DNA of 64,000 bases from Desmodesmus armatus (taxonomy: Eukaryota > Chlorophyta > Chlorophyceae > Sphaeropleales > Scenedesmaceae), in contig VIIQ02000079.1 of the NCBI GenBank assembly GCA_007449985.2, positions 62,001-126,000 on the forward strand. Reading direction: 5' to 3'. The notes under the pieces are model-generated. The model was not told the origin of the DNA. It saw only the letters and a list, made by a program, of their open reading frames with translations, and made no database searches. Below, in pieces: positions 9,926 through 20,946 of this stretch; the first letter of the stretch is position 1, and each line of letters begins with the position of its first letter. Made by a program: the position numbers and the translations under genes.

Positions 9926-12900
9926 TCACTGCAGCCTTTCCTCGGCATACCTTGGGTGTCCACTGCAGCAACAGAGGGAGGGGCGACGTACAGTAGAGCA
10001 CAAGGAGTGAGTGAGATTGAATGAGCACAGTGCGTGTGGGAAGGGTGTGACAACTGCACGGTTGAGTTGAGCAGCTGGCAGCGTGCTATGGCTTTGAGGC
10101 CAGGTGCTCAGCAGTTAGCAGCACATGTGTCACGTACATGACCCTTCCAGTCTCTGCACCACAACCAGCGCAGAGCTGGGCTGGTTGTTGGGCTTCAGTG
10201 CTACGTGCATGCATGCCTGTGCATGAAGGGGCAGATGCCCATCACGTAGTCCCTGCATACACCCCTGCCCCCAACCTCACACACACCCCAAGCCCCAGCC
10301 ATCAAAGCCACTCACCCTTTGTAGTACTCCCCCTCCTCAGGGTAGTGCCCATCCACAAAGTAGACGTGGGAGACATCAGACACCACAGCGGCACCACTGG
10401 CGCTCACACTGGCAGCCACCACTGATGCCTTGCAGGGCTCGTAGGATCCAATGGTGTAGGTGGCCACGCCGTTGGCGTCGGTGGTCTTGACCGCTGGGGA
10501 GTTGGAGATCTGGCAGTCGCCGTCAGCAGAGAAGGCGACGTTGGCGTTGGCCACAGGGGAACCGTTGGCATCCTTGGCGATGGTTGTGAAGGTGGCAGGC
10601 TCCCCGCAGTGGCTGTGGGTCTTGTCAGGCAGGAGCTTGAGCTTCTTAACTGAGCCGGCAGTTCCCCTTGTTGCCGTGATCGTGATCGTGGTGAGCGCTG
10701 TGTCAAGGTTGCCAAAATCAACTTCGTCCACGCCCACAGTGACGAGTCCTGGCTCTGTGATCTTCAGCAAAGCAGTGGCTACCCCACCAGCGCCGGTTCG
10801 TACTTCAAGGAAACTTGCAGTGAAGGAGGCTGGTTGCAGGGCACCTGGCTGACGCGACCCAGCTGTGCCATTGCTGGCGGCCTGTTGCTGGCGCAAACAA
10901 AACGCATTGCAGTCACCATCGCAATAGCCTTCGCCACCAGGAGGCACACCTTCCGCAACCCATTCAGCATTGCTAGTGACCCTAAGCCTGATATCTCTGC
11001 AGTCAAAGATGGATTTGACTTCACCTTCACGCCGACGCTGCCCAGTGCGCTTGGTGTGCTTCTTGGCGGCAGCTGGTGGAGTGACGTGGGACTTGGAGCC
11101 ACCCTTGGCGGAGAGGGCTGCCTGCTGGGCACCTAGGTTGGGAGTCTTTTCATTATCCATCTTCTTCTTGTTGTCGTCTTTGCAGTCCGAAGAGCGAGGA
11201 TCGCCACTGGCATCACGGCAGCATGGGTCGGTCGCACAACAGTCGCCAAAATAGCAACCGTACAGGCACACCCTTGGGCTTGGTGAAGAGACGTCATCGG
11301 TGCAACATCCCTCCTCTTGACAGACACAGTCCGCGTCAAATCCTGTGAACTCCACGGTGACCTCTACCAAATCGCCCACGACAGCTTGTGTCTTGCTGGC
11401 CGACAGGGTGAGCAGAGAGCATTCGGCGGGGAAGTTGATATATTGACGCCCGTTCACACCCTTGACAAACATGTGCATACCTGCACCATCACACAGCCAA
11501 CACAGCAAGCACATGGTGAAGTCAATGAGCCCGTGCTCCTGGTGGAACCACATGTGGGTGCACAGCCACGGCAATGCTTCACATACGGTTACACAACCAC
11601 AACAGGGCAACCAGTGCAAAATTGGGCTTGGCTTGCATCCAAGCCAGTATACGAAGCTGACATGCCGCACCGCATGTCGTTGGATGGCACACTGTGAAAC
11701 TCATGGGACGTGGCACTTGCATCTAACAAGCAGCTTCGGCGCCTTGTTGTCTCCAGCGCTGACACAGCACATACAGTATTCCTTTGACCGTCTGCGTTGC
11801 ATACGGTCAATTTCCACCACCAAGCAACCCCACCCACCTTGCACAGCAGTGTTGGGAGCCTTGAGGTCTTGAAGCAAGGCCTGTGCATCCACCTTGATGC
11901 TTGGGGCGGTGTAGAAGTGGTAGTGGGCCTTCTCAACGTCCAAGGACTGAATACCATGAGATTCAAACTCGCTGATGGTATAGGGGTGGTGCACAACATC
12001 AAGCTCGATGGAGATTTCGTCAGCCTACAAGCAGGAGTAAGGGGGGAGATGGAAGACACATACAGTTTGTTCAGGTCAGCAGGGTGAACTGCATGCACTA
12101 ATCTTGGCGCAATGTGCTGCGCGCAGTGTCTCCATTTTGTCTGTCACTAGACAGTTTCATGTGACAAAGCACACCTTCAAAAGTTTTCAGTGAGTGCAGG
12201 AGTGAACAAGTCCCTTTGACAAAGCATCCCTCGCTGTCAGTCCAGACATTATGTTGAGTTGATGCACAGAAGCGTAGTAGCAATGCTGCAACTGAAAAGG
12301 TTGCTGCATGACCAGCAACCCCGAGCCTGGCAGCCATGCATGACAAGCTTAGGCGGTTGGCCACCTTGTGTGGGTGCATGTAACTCTTGACATCTTTGTT
12401 CTGAAAAAAGCTGCGGGTGATGGCAGCTGGTCCCTAGCAGTGTGCTGGTCACTGGTCTGTGTCTGCTGATGGCCAGGGCAGGAAGGGTCGGGTTCCAGCC
12501 CCTCACCCACCTGCTCATTGTAGGTCACGTCCATCACATCGGCCACAGCACCCGTAGACTGGCCAAACGGAACCATCAACACACTGGTGGCGCCAGCCCC
12601 TGCCCATGCTGACCGCAGCCCCCTGGCCTCAGCCATCCTGATGGTGGTTGACAGGTCCTGCTTGACGGGGGCGTTGTCGGATGCAGCAGTGACAGCCATG
12701 AAGGCTCTGGGGAACAGGCGCCGCGCAGCAGGGCTCTCCTGGTTGACGGCGTTGACTTGGCCAAACATGACAGCCAGGTTCTGGGGCAGGACAGGGGCAA
12801 GGTTGGAGCAGCAGCAGCGGCGGGGGCAGGGCATGCAGGATGGTACGTGCGTAGGGGTGCAGCAACAAAATGGCGAACGACTTACTACAAGCCTCGGTCG

Positions 12901-13498
12901 CTGGAGCATGCGCTAGCAGTGCAGCGTCGCAGTGGACCTCTGCATAGGGTGTGCGCTGAGACGTGACCTGCCCAGGCAACGCAAGCGCTCTCATGACAAA
13001 GGGTCAGGTACCATGCCCCACTGCACAGCAGCAGGTCAGCTGCTGCAACTTCTCGTTGCAGAACAGCTTACTGCAGAGGTGAAGCAACACTGCAGCAGCA
13101 TGTACTGCTGCCACAAGTACACTTGTCAGAAGTCCACAGCAGCTCGGCCCTACCCTTACCTTCAGGGCTTGCCAGGTTCTCGACACGGAATGCGTCATTC
13201 CTGACGCAGGCTTGGGGTTGACAACCGGCATGAAAGCGCTCACGGAACTGGGAGAGATCAGCTTGACGGTTAGAGCTGTTCTCTCAGGCCGGTTGAGAGA
13301 ACGGGTACTGAGCGAGATCTGAGGCTTCAGAGCATCAAAGTAATACGTGTTCAGGCCCGAGATCGCCTCAGAACCCTGTGTTGGTGTCAGAGTGGTAAGA
13401 GGCTGTGGTTCCTGTGTGCGAGCGCCTGCTGCGCGCTGCAAAACACATGTGGCTGCCAAGACGTACAGAAAGACATAAAGAAGCCCTGAAGGCCCCAT
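9926..13498 (-). CDS. Secreted Cys-rich protein with Ig-like C-terminal domain, copy A (5 exons)
   Basis: Exons: 13,498-13,160; 12,780-12,511; 12,024-11,838; 11,480-10,316; 9,962-9,926. Lengths 339, 270, 187, 1165 and 37 join in phase to about 665 residues with no stop. The protein opens with a clear signal peptide (MGPSGLLYVFLYVLAATCV, then AAGA). Exons 1-3 form an unknown conserved region (contains FGQVNAVNQ, DVMDVTYNEQ, DEISIELDVVHH). Exon 4 holds a cysteine-rich stretch, a basic linker (AAKKHTKRTGQRR) and a C-terminal segment resembling bacterial-type Ig-like (Big_1) repeats (AKDANGSPVANANVAF, TTDANGVATYT) with a likely disulfide pair. Start chosen at the ATG 126 bases beyond a TATA box and directly before the signal peptide. 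An extracellular or cell-wall role is inferred; the family is not known to me. Confidence 0.75.
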
Positions 13499-13623
13499 GG
13501 TGTGCAGTTTACGTGGATCGCACAAAACTGCTGGCAGTATGAAGCACGTTGCACGCACAGATGAGGCGCAGAGTGGCCCCAAACAATGTTGTGAGAGGCT
13601 TGCGGCGAGCCTGTAGCCGATCG

Positions 13624-13630
13624 CTTTATA
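13624..13630 (-). promoter_or_regulatory. TATA box of gene A
   Basis: TATAAAG on the minus strand, 126 bases before the ATG at 13,498, in mirror position to the TATA box of gene B. Confidence 0.7.
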
Positions 13631-13918
13631 GCGCCTGCCTGGTGGTCAAACCCTACGGAAGGTGCCTTTCACTTTTTGTCACGGCACCCCTAAAATGCAC
13701 TCAAACACCCAAAACAACATGTGTCTGAGGCCGAAGGCCTCTGATGTGGTCTCCTGCGAATGCACCAGACTCAAACTTAGATTGTTCATTGGCAGGAGAC
13801 CATATCAGAGGCCGTAGGCCTCAGACACATGTTGTTTTGGGTGTTTGAGTGCATTTTAGGGGTGCCGTGACAAAAAGTGAAAGGCACCTTCCGTAGGGTT
13901 TGACCACCAGGCAGGCGC

Positions 13919-13925
13919 TATAAAG
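13919..13925 (+). promoter_or_regulatory. TATA box of gene B
   Basis: TATAAAG lies 126 bases before the ATG at 14,051. The two promoters face apart within about 290 bases of palindromic DNA, so they probably share regulation. Confidence 0.7.
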
Positions 13926-14050
13926 CGATCGGCTACAGGCTCGCCGCAAGCCTCTCACAACATTGTTTGGGGCCACTCTGCGCCTCATCTGTGCGTGCAA
14001 CGTGCTTCATACTGCCAGCAGTTTTGTGCGATCCACGTAAACTGCACACC

Positions 14051-17000
14051 ATGGGGCCTTCAGGGCTTCTTTATGTCTTTCTGTACGTCTTGGCAGCCAC
14101 ATGTGTTTTGCAGCGCGCAGCAGGCGCTCGCACACAGGAACCACAGCCTCTTACCACTCTGACACCAACACAGGGTTCTGAGGCGATCTCGGGCCTGAAC
14201 ACGTATTACTTTGATGCTCTGAAGCCTCAGATCTCGCTCAGCACCCGTTCTCTCAACCGGCCTGAGAGAACAGCTCTAACCGTCAAGCTGATCTCTCCCA
14301 GTTCCGTGAGCACTTTCATGCCGGTTGTCAACCCCAAGCCTGCGTCGGGAATGACGCATTCCGTGTCGAGAACTTGGCAAGCCCTGAAGGTAAGGGTAGG
14401 GCTGAGGTGCTTTGCAGTGTACCTGTGGCAGCAGTACATGATGCTGCAGTGTTGCTTCATCTCTGCTGTGACATGGTCTGCACCATTATTATCATTATTT
14501 GCACAATCTGGTTAGGGGTTCTGGCCTCTTTCACTAGCGCCCAATTGCATAGGCGGGTCATGTGTGCGAGCACCTGAGCTGATGGTTATGCTTTGCAGCT
14601 GTCCGTCTTGCGATAACCACCCTTTAGTTGCTTGCAAGACCATTCAACCACCAGGTTACTGGTGCACAGCTATGCACGTACCATCCTGCATGCAAGTCCC
14701 CATCCTGCGGTATGTAGTGGTGTCACTGACATGGCTGCTGCTTTGCCCTGCCCGCCGCTGCTGCTTCTGCCCTTCCCCCTGTTGTGCCCCAGAACTTGGC
14801 GGTTATGTTTGGTCAAGTCAAAAACATCAACCGAGAGAGCCCTGCTGCCCAGCGCCTGTTCCCACGAGCGTTCATGGCCGTCACCGCTGCCTCCGACAAC
14901 TCCCCCGTCAAGCTGGATCTGTCAACCGCCATCAGGATGGCTGAGGCCAAGGGTCTGCGGGCATCATGGGCAGAAGTGACCCCCAGCAGTGTGCTGCTGC
15001 TGCCCTTCGGTCATTCTACCGGAGCTGTTGCTGATGTGATGGACGTGACCTACAATGAGCAGGTGGGTGAGCGATTACACCCTGGAATCCCTCTCTGCCC
15101 TGACCATGAGTGCTCTGCTGGGGGCCTGTTCCCATCACCTGCAGCTTGCTTAACTAAGCTGTTGTGAAGCTTGACATGCACAAGAGCCCAGTTTGTCTTG
15201 ATCATCCGTGGATGCCAAGGCTTGGGGCTCAGGTTTGTAGCCGAAGCGGTGGCATGTTGCCACCGCTGTGCTGTGGGTTGTATAAGCATAGGATCACAGG
15301 TACATGCAAGGGTGGCAGGCTAGCGCGCCGGGTCCTAGTGACGCTTATCCCAGCAGGGATGTATTGCAGCACCTGGTCAGGCAACCGTTCATCACCCAGT
15401 GGGTGACTGGTGTCTGATTTGACAGCAGAAGGGTGCTTGGCAACCTGTCCAGTTGACGCACTGTCCAGACAAATTGAAGGGACGGTGCAGCTTATCACGC
15501 CATGATGAGTGCATGCACTTCACCCAGCTGACCTGAAGAAAATGAGCCCCAGTTTTCTCTACTGACTGCATGTGCCGTCTGTCCTCCCTTCCCTCCTGCA
15601 TGCAGGCTGATGAGATCTCCCTCGAGCTTGATGTCGTGCACCACCCCCACACCATCAGCGAGTTCAAGTCCCATGACAAGCAGACCTTGGATGTTGAGGA
15701 GGCCCACTACCACTTCGACACCGCCCCAGGGGTCAAGGTGGATGCACAGGCCCTGCTGCATGCCCTCCAAGCACCAGACTCTGCTGTGGAAGGTGGGCTG
15801 GGCTGGGGCGGGGTGGAGTTTGACGGTCTGGAAAGGGGACAGTCACGAGGGTACTGTCTGCTATGTCATGGCTGGAAGTCGGTGTGCTGGAGCTGCTTGT
15901 CAGATGTAATGCCCGCATTGCACCAGTGTGACACTGCTCCATTGATTAACATGCTCAGGGGCATTAGCAAGTCAGCTTATGCACTGGTGTAGGCACGAGC
16001 CATGCCCTACCTTGCAGCGATCTGGCCGGCTTAGTGAAGGCGCTCCATCCGTATTTGAACTTTGTGGCCAAAAAGAGTGAATACCCTCGCGCCTACTCAG
16101 CTGCGGTCACACCAGTCCACAACTTCACTGACCTCCCACCCTGTGCTTGCCGTGTGGTGTAGGTCTGCACATGTTTGTCAAGGGTCTGGACAAATCTGGA
16201 GAAATCTGGCCATGCACCGAGATCTCCCTGTCAACCGATGCCAACAACGCACAAGCTGCCGTCGGGAGCCTGGTACAAGTGATGATCACAGCGACGGGGT
16301 TCAACGCTGACTGCCTCTGTGAAGAGATAAACTGTTGCTCCCAAGAGCGGGGGTCTTCAACCAACCCAGGGCTGTGCGAGTTGGGCTGTGAGGATTACCC
16401 TTTTTGTTGTGGAAACGACCCTTGTTGCCGTAACGCCAGTGGCAACCCACAAGACGAATCGTGCAACAGTGGAGGAGAAGTGTCCCCTACATCGGACAAC
16501 CCTGGTGCCCAGCAGGCAGCCCTCTCTGCCAAGAGTGGCTCCAAGTCCCGCGTCACTCCACCAGCTGCCGCCAAGAAGCACACCAAGCGCACTGGACAGC
16601 GTAGGGACACTACCGCTTCTGACCTGCTGTCGTGCATCCTAGTTGAGCTTGAGATCACTGGTGATGCTGAGTGGGCGGCAATCGGTGTGGTTTCAGATGA
16701 CGCTTGCGAATGGCGGCGAGCAGCCAGCAACTCCACCGCTGGGTTGCGCAAGCCAGCCGCCCGCCAACCCTCCAGTACCCTCACAAAGACGATTGTGGTA
16801 CGCACAGACTTTGATGGGGCCGCCACTGCTTGGCTGAGGGTCATCGGCACAGGACGTATCAGCGTATCTGCTGTGGAAGCGGATTCCTACGACCTGAACC
16901 AAGTCGTCTCTGTCAACATCACCGGAGCCACCGCTCCTGGCGCCGTGACCCACATCAAGCTGCAGCCCTCCAAGAGCCACAAGGACTGCGGCGACCCCTC

Positions 17001-17703
17001 AACCATCCTCGCAACCGCCAAGGATGCCAACGGCGCCCCTGTGGCCAACGCCAAGGTCACCTTCTCTGCTGACGGCGACTGCCACATCCACGACTCCCAT
17101 GCGGAAAGGACCACCGATGCCAACGGCGTGGCCACCTACACCTTTGGATCCTATGAGCCCTGCAAGGCATCAGTGGTGGCTGCAAGTGTGGGCGCCAACG
17201 GAGTCCCCGTGCTGTCTGAAGTCTCCTATGTCTACTTTGAAGAGGATCACCCCCACTATGCAAAGGAGAGGGACTACTATGGAGAAGAGAGGGAGTACTA
17301 CAAACGGTGAGAGGCACTGGCGGCATGGGGGCAGGGCGATTCTTATTTGGGGGTGGATGCTTGGCTGCCGCTCCCAACAGGGTTTAGGGTTGGCGTACTT
17401 AGGGTGTGGCTGCCTGGCCGCCCCTCCCCACAGGGTTTGGGACCAACCGTTAGGAGTCCTCACATGTGTTCATGTTCTTGCTAAGCATTGCCTGTTAGCA
17501 GGGACATCTTGGGCGCATTGAAGAGCTGCACATATGTCAGAGTTTCAACACCAGTCCTCCAACCCTTAGCACTCCACCAGAAGTTGTACAGTGTGACTGC
17601 CAGGCATGCGGCACCTTCATCCTTTTTTCTCACTCCTTCTGCACTGTACTTGCGCTGTTGCTGCAGTGGACACCCCCGGTATGCTGAGGAACGTCTGTCC
17701 TGA
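14051..17703 (+). CDS. Secreted Cys-rich protein with Ig-like C-terminal domain, copy B (5 exons)
   Basis: Exons: 14,051-14,389; 14,793-15,062; 15,606-15,792; 16,163-17,306; 17,667-17,703, together 1,977 bases in phase, about 658 residues. All splice sites are GT-AG. Signal peptide and exon 1 are almost the same as in copy A; later exons differ more. Exon 4 has the Cys-rich run (DCLCEEINCC, PFCCGNDPCC), a basic linker with dibasic sites, and an Ig-like segment (AKDANGAPVANAKVTF, DGDC and EPC cysteines). The C terminus is rich in Tyr/Glu/Arg (ERDYYGEEREYYK) and finishes in the 37-base exon (HPRYAEERLS). A TGA directly after exon 4 (17,308-17,310) is the end if the last intron is retained. Function unknown; secretion is the only well-supported inference. 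Confidence 0.78.
16018..16162 (+). other. Extra exon-like segment in intron 3 of gene B
   Basis: After a CAG acceptor, one frame is open for 47 codons (contains DLAGLVKALHPYLNF and PRAYSAAVTPVHNFT) and ends at a TAG whose AG is also the acceptor of exon 4. Composition and sequence look coding. It does not join exon 3 in phase and has no donor, so it is an alternative 3' terminal exon or a dead exon. No counterpart was seen in A or D. Confidence 0.45.
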
Positions 17704-19200
17704 AGCCTCGCATCATCTTCAAGGCCGAGTGGTCACACCGACAATGGTCGCACCGGCAAGCAGGCACAACGCCAAGACCAGTAGGCTCACAAGCACATGC
17801 TCGACATTGTAGGATTTTTGATTGTGATGACTGCTTGGCGTTTGCATGGTAGTGGGACGCTCTGCCACAGCTACCTGCCAGCACATTCTGTAACAGCAGT
17901 GCCCATTTGAAATGGCATGCTGGTGTATTACCTTGGCTTGTAGTGCTTCCTGCCGGCTGGCAGAGGTTTCAGCCAACGCCCTGAGTTGTGGGTGATTGTA
18001 TCCAGCGTTCCTGCCACCCAAGGCTGCTTGGAATTGCTCGTGGCGTTGAGTTGTTGTGCTGTGCTGCGGTGTGTGTGCACATAGCAGGTGCTGTGGACAT
18101 GTTGCTGTATAATCACACCTGCGCTGTGTTGATGCTTGTGTGCATCGGGTGTATGTCACAACAGCAGAGGTCAGCACTGGCGAGTGCAGTCCTATGCGGT
18201 TGGCACATCATTGCAAGTGTCTGCGTCACTGCTGTCACCGACCCCCTTGTGGGATGCATCTTGTGTAGTACATGTATCACATTTATCACACAGACTGCAG
18301 CCACGTCTGTTTGTTATGAAGCCAGCTTGAGGGTCAAGGGACTGTAGGCTGTCTCATGGCTGGCTGTGCCAAATAGCTGCCTTTAAGTCAGAGTGTAGTA
18401 GTTGAAGGCACCCTGTGCAAGATCTCGGTTCTGCATGTGTGCAGGCTGCCAATAGTTGTTATCACACACATATCCTGGTGTTGCTGGTGTACTGTTGAGT
18501 TGTTACTGCTGTGTGCAGTTGGCACATGCTGCAGAGCACGTGCCCAGCCAGCACCTCCCTCTTGAGGCTTGCTGTCTTTTGGAGTGCATCTTTTCGTATT
18601 GCCTGACAGGAGAGCATCTGCCACACTCGAGCGCTCAGGACAGCTAAGTGCGTGGCTCATCATACAGTTGTGTCATGTTTCATGTGTGCAGGGTGCTGTG
18701 ACATGATGGAGGGCTGCCTGAAAGCTTGTGTATGGCGTGGCCCCTGTCCACAGTGTATTTACATTTGACTGGACATACTCAGTTTGAGTTTTAACTTGTA
18801 ACTGTGGCTGTGTGCGTATCTGCTGCTTGCACACGCGGCTGGCAGAGGGTTATCAGGGCATGCATGACTATCTTAGTAACGTCACTCTAACAGTCACATA
18901 AGTCACATAAGAGTCACTGAGCTTCTTGTAAAGGTTTCTCAGTCTGTAGCAAACTGTGTGTCACTCAGCAATAACACTTGCAATGCCGTTGGCACATCGC
19001 TGCAAGGAGGCCACTGTCACAGACCCCCTTGTGAAATGCATCTTATGTAGTACATCCATCATACAGACTGCAGCTGACAGACTGCAGATGCAACATCCAG
19101 CCCAGCAGAAGGGCAGCAACAGGCCAGACACCTTCATGTCACAGTGAGCCAAGGGTTTGGGGGCCCCGAAGCTCGTCTAGCTTCAGCTGCACATGCATAT
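17704..19200. other. 3' flank of gene B, repeated at 36.37-37.73 kb
   Basis: No gene recognised. The stretch to about 18,985 matches the flank of gene D in order and parts match the flank of gene A inverted. It includes two copies (18,199-18,305 and 18,984-19,080) of a repeat of about 100 bases recognisable by ttggcacatc, gacccccttgtg and acagactgcagc; a third copy lies at 36,937-37,030. Confidence 0.6.
17889..17893 (+). promoter_or_regulatory. TGTAA polyadenylation signal candidate, gene B
   Basis: TGTAA 186 bases beyond the stop; conserved in gene D (36,539-36,543) and, in mirror position, in gene A. Confidence 0.45.
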
Positions 19201-19275
19201 GCATCACTAATGCATTACTACTTCTTTTCGTTGGCAGACACAGCAGCTTCAGCCTCTGCGATCTTACTACAACAG
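19180..19275 (-). repeat. Direct repeat carrying a terminal-exon-like segment, copy 1
   Basis: Near-copy of 20,805-20,893. On the minus strand 19,262-19,218 follows an AG acceptor and reads IAEAEAAVSANEKK then stop, an exon-like ending. The gene it belonged to is not identifiable. Confidence 0.5.
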
Positions 19276-20804
19276 ACTGCAGCTCACAGAACACTCTACA
19301 GCGTGCCAGTGGCAGCTGCAGGCAACCAAAACACTTTGCTACAGCCTCCTTTGACCCTCCTTTGACCCCACTGTGTGAAGACATTGCAGACACAACTCAC
19401 ACCCTTTGCTGCACGTGCAACTGCTGCCTGTCTGCCCACAAACATCGCAAAGAACCAAACATATTTTTTTGGGGGGAAGAAAATGTTACACATAATGGTG
19501 GGGTGTTGTGTTGCAGGATGCTACGAGATAAAGAACAGAGCTACTACATTGCTGATGGTCACACTGCTGCAGCTCCCTGCTGGCCACTCATCATTTGATG
19601 TCCTGCAGGTAGTACTGCCGCAGGCTGCTGCTTGGCTCAATGTTACTGTATTGGCACTTCGTTGAGCACCTGCACAGAACAGAGCAGCAGCAGCAACAAC
19701 ACGATGTGTGAAAGAGTAAAAAAAGCAGTACGCCTGAATGCAGCAGACAAGTGAATGCTTGCCAGCTACTCTGCTACGGCAACCCAGTTTGCAGCGGTAA
19801 CCTTGTCAACGGAATTCGCACTCCGACCACATGCAAGGCACATCAAGCAAGTAAGAGAGGGACCTGACCTTGCGCGCCGAGTGTGAGGTTCCAACACTTG
19901 GCCAATGGTGGCTGGGATATGTTTGTCACACCGGCAGGCAATGCTCAACAGTGTGGCTTGCTGTCGGGTCAATGATTTGATAAAACAGGATGGCTTGCTT
20001 GCTGTTGACTGCCCAGCTAGTGCGGCAGACGCATTGCAAGAGGTTGGGCTCAGCTCAACCCATCCTGCGAAAGCTCACCTCAGCCCATCCTCATCATACG
20101 CTGCTCCCCTGGCCGCCTGTGCCCCACCAGCCACAGCACTGCGCCCTGACACCACACTGCCAGAAACTGCAGCACTGCCAGCACGCCGCCTCCCGCTGCT
20201 GCTGTTGTTGGTGCTGGCAGCTGCACCACTGCTGCTGCTGGCAGCAAGGGCAGCTTGGGCTGCGTGAGTGCCTCTCAGCCACCACTTGACAGCCATACTT
20301 GCCGCAACCATCCTGAAGGCAGCACAGTAGTTACAAAACAGCACGAAGGCAGCTGGTCAGCTGGAGAGTCCAAGAGTGGGTATTGTGCTGTGCTGACAAC
20401 ATGATTCGATCTCTTACATTGTTGCAGAAACACGATGCAGCTTATCACATGTCACTGCTACATTCTATAGAGACCTTCGCGCGGCAGGGGTGACATTGTG
20501 ATGCATAGGGGTATCTTACAGGCGAGTTCCACAAGCGCTGCTTCACATTGCACTGCTTGCAGTCTGTCAACAACTGCCGGTCCCTTCTGCCCAACCACGA
20601 AGGGGGCTCCTCGCCTCAAAACACATCGCGCAAGGCCCTCACACCCCATTATGGCGGGCTGTGACCATTGGTTGTGGAAGCCAGCAGCAGCAACGGCCAC
20701 CCTGCAAGCACCACGCTGTGCCCTTCTCTTGACAGTGCACCAGACGGAAATAAGAGACCCCTAAAGCACAGCACAACAGACAAGCAGCAAGCAGAGCTCT
20801 CTAG
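19276..20804. other. No confident gene; Ala/Ser-rich open segment on minus strand
   Basis: The only coding-like piece is at about 20,260-20,075 on the minus strand (Ala/Ser/Gly-rich, ending AARGAAYDEDGLR before a GTGAGC donor). It could be an exon of a decayed gene whose last exon is one of the two terminal-exon-like repeats. Nothing else is supported. Confidence 0.3.
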
Positions 20805-20893
20805 CTTCAGGTGCACATGCATATGCATCACTAACTACTTCTTTTCGTTGACAGCCACGGCAGCTTCAGCCTCTGCGATCTTACTATAACAAC
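20805..20893 (-). repeat. Direct repeat carrying a terminal-exon-like segment, copy 2
   Basis: Minus strand 20,879-20,835 reads IAEAEAAVAVNEKK then stop, just downstream of the OPR fragment, and may once have been its last exon. Confidence 0.5.
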
Positions 20894-20946
20894 AGACAAG
20901 CATCAGAGCAACACGACCACACTGCACCATGGCTGTCGTCAGCATG

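Larger units (their letters stand above)
13160..14389. repeat. Near-perfect palindrome joining genes A and B
   Basis: Left arm 13,160-13,757, spacer 13,758-13,791, right arm 13,792-14,389. Both arms are exactly 598 bases, so there is no net insertion or deletion; by eye I count about seven mismatches, three of them near the spacer. Each arm holds a TATA box, 5' leader and all of exon 1. Similarity continues more weakly into intron 1 on both sides and into the outer flanks. Confidence 0.92.

Noticed and set aside
13967..14050. Upstream in-frame extension of gene B (and its mirror for gene A)
   Set aside because: It opens with TTG, not ATG; the first ATG (14,051) directly precedes a signal peptide and fits the TATA distance.
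10312..17310. HAP2-type or viral glycoprotein identity for the secreted family
   Set aside because: Only the general pattern of a signal peptide and clustered cysteines is shared; no specific motif could be seen.
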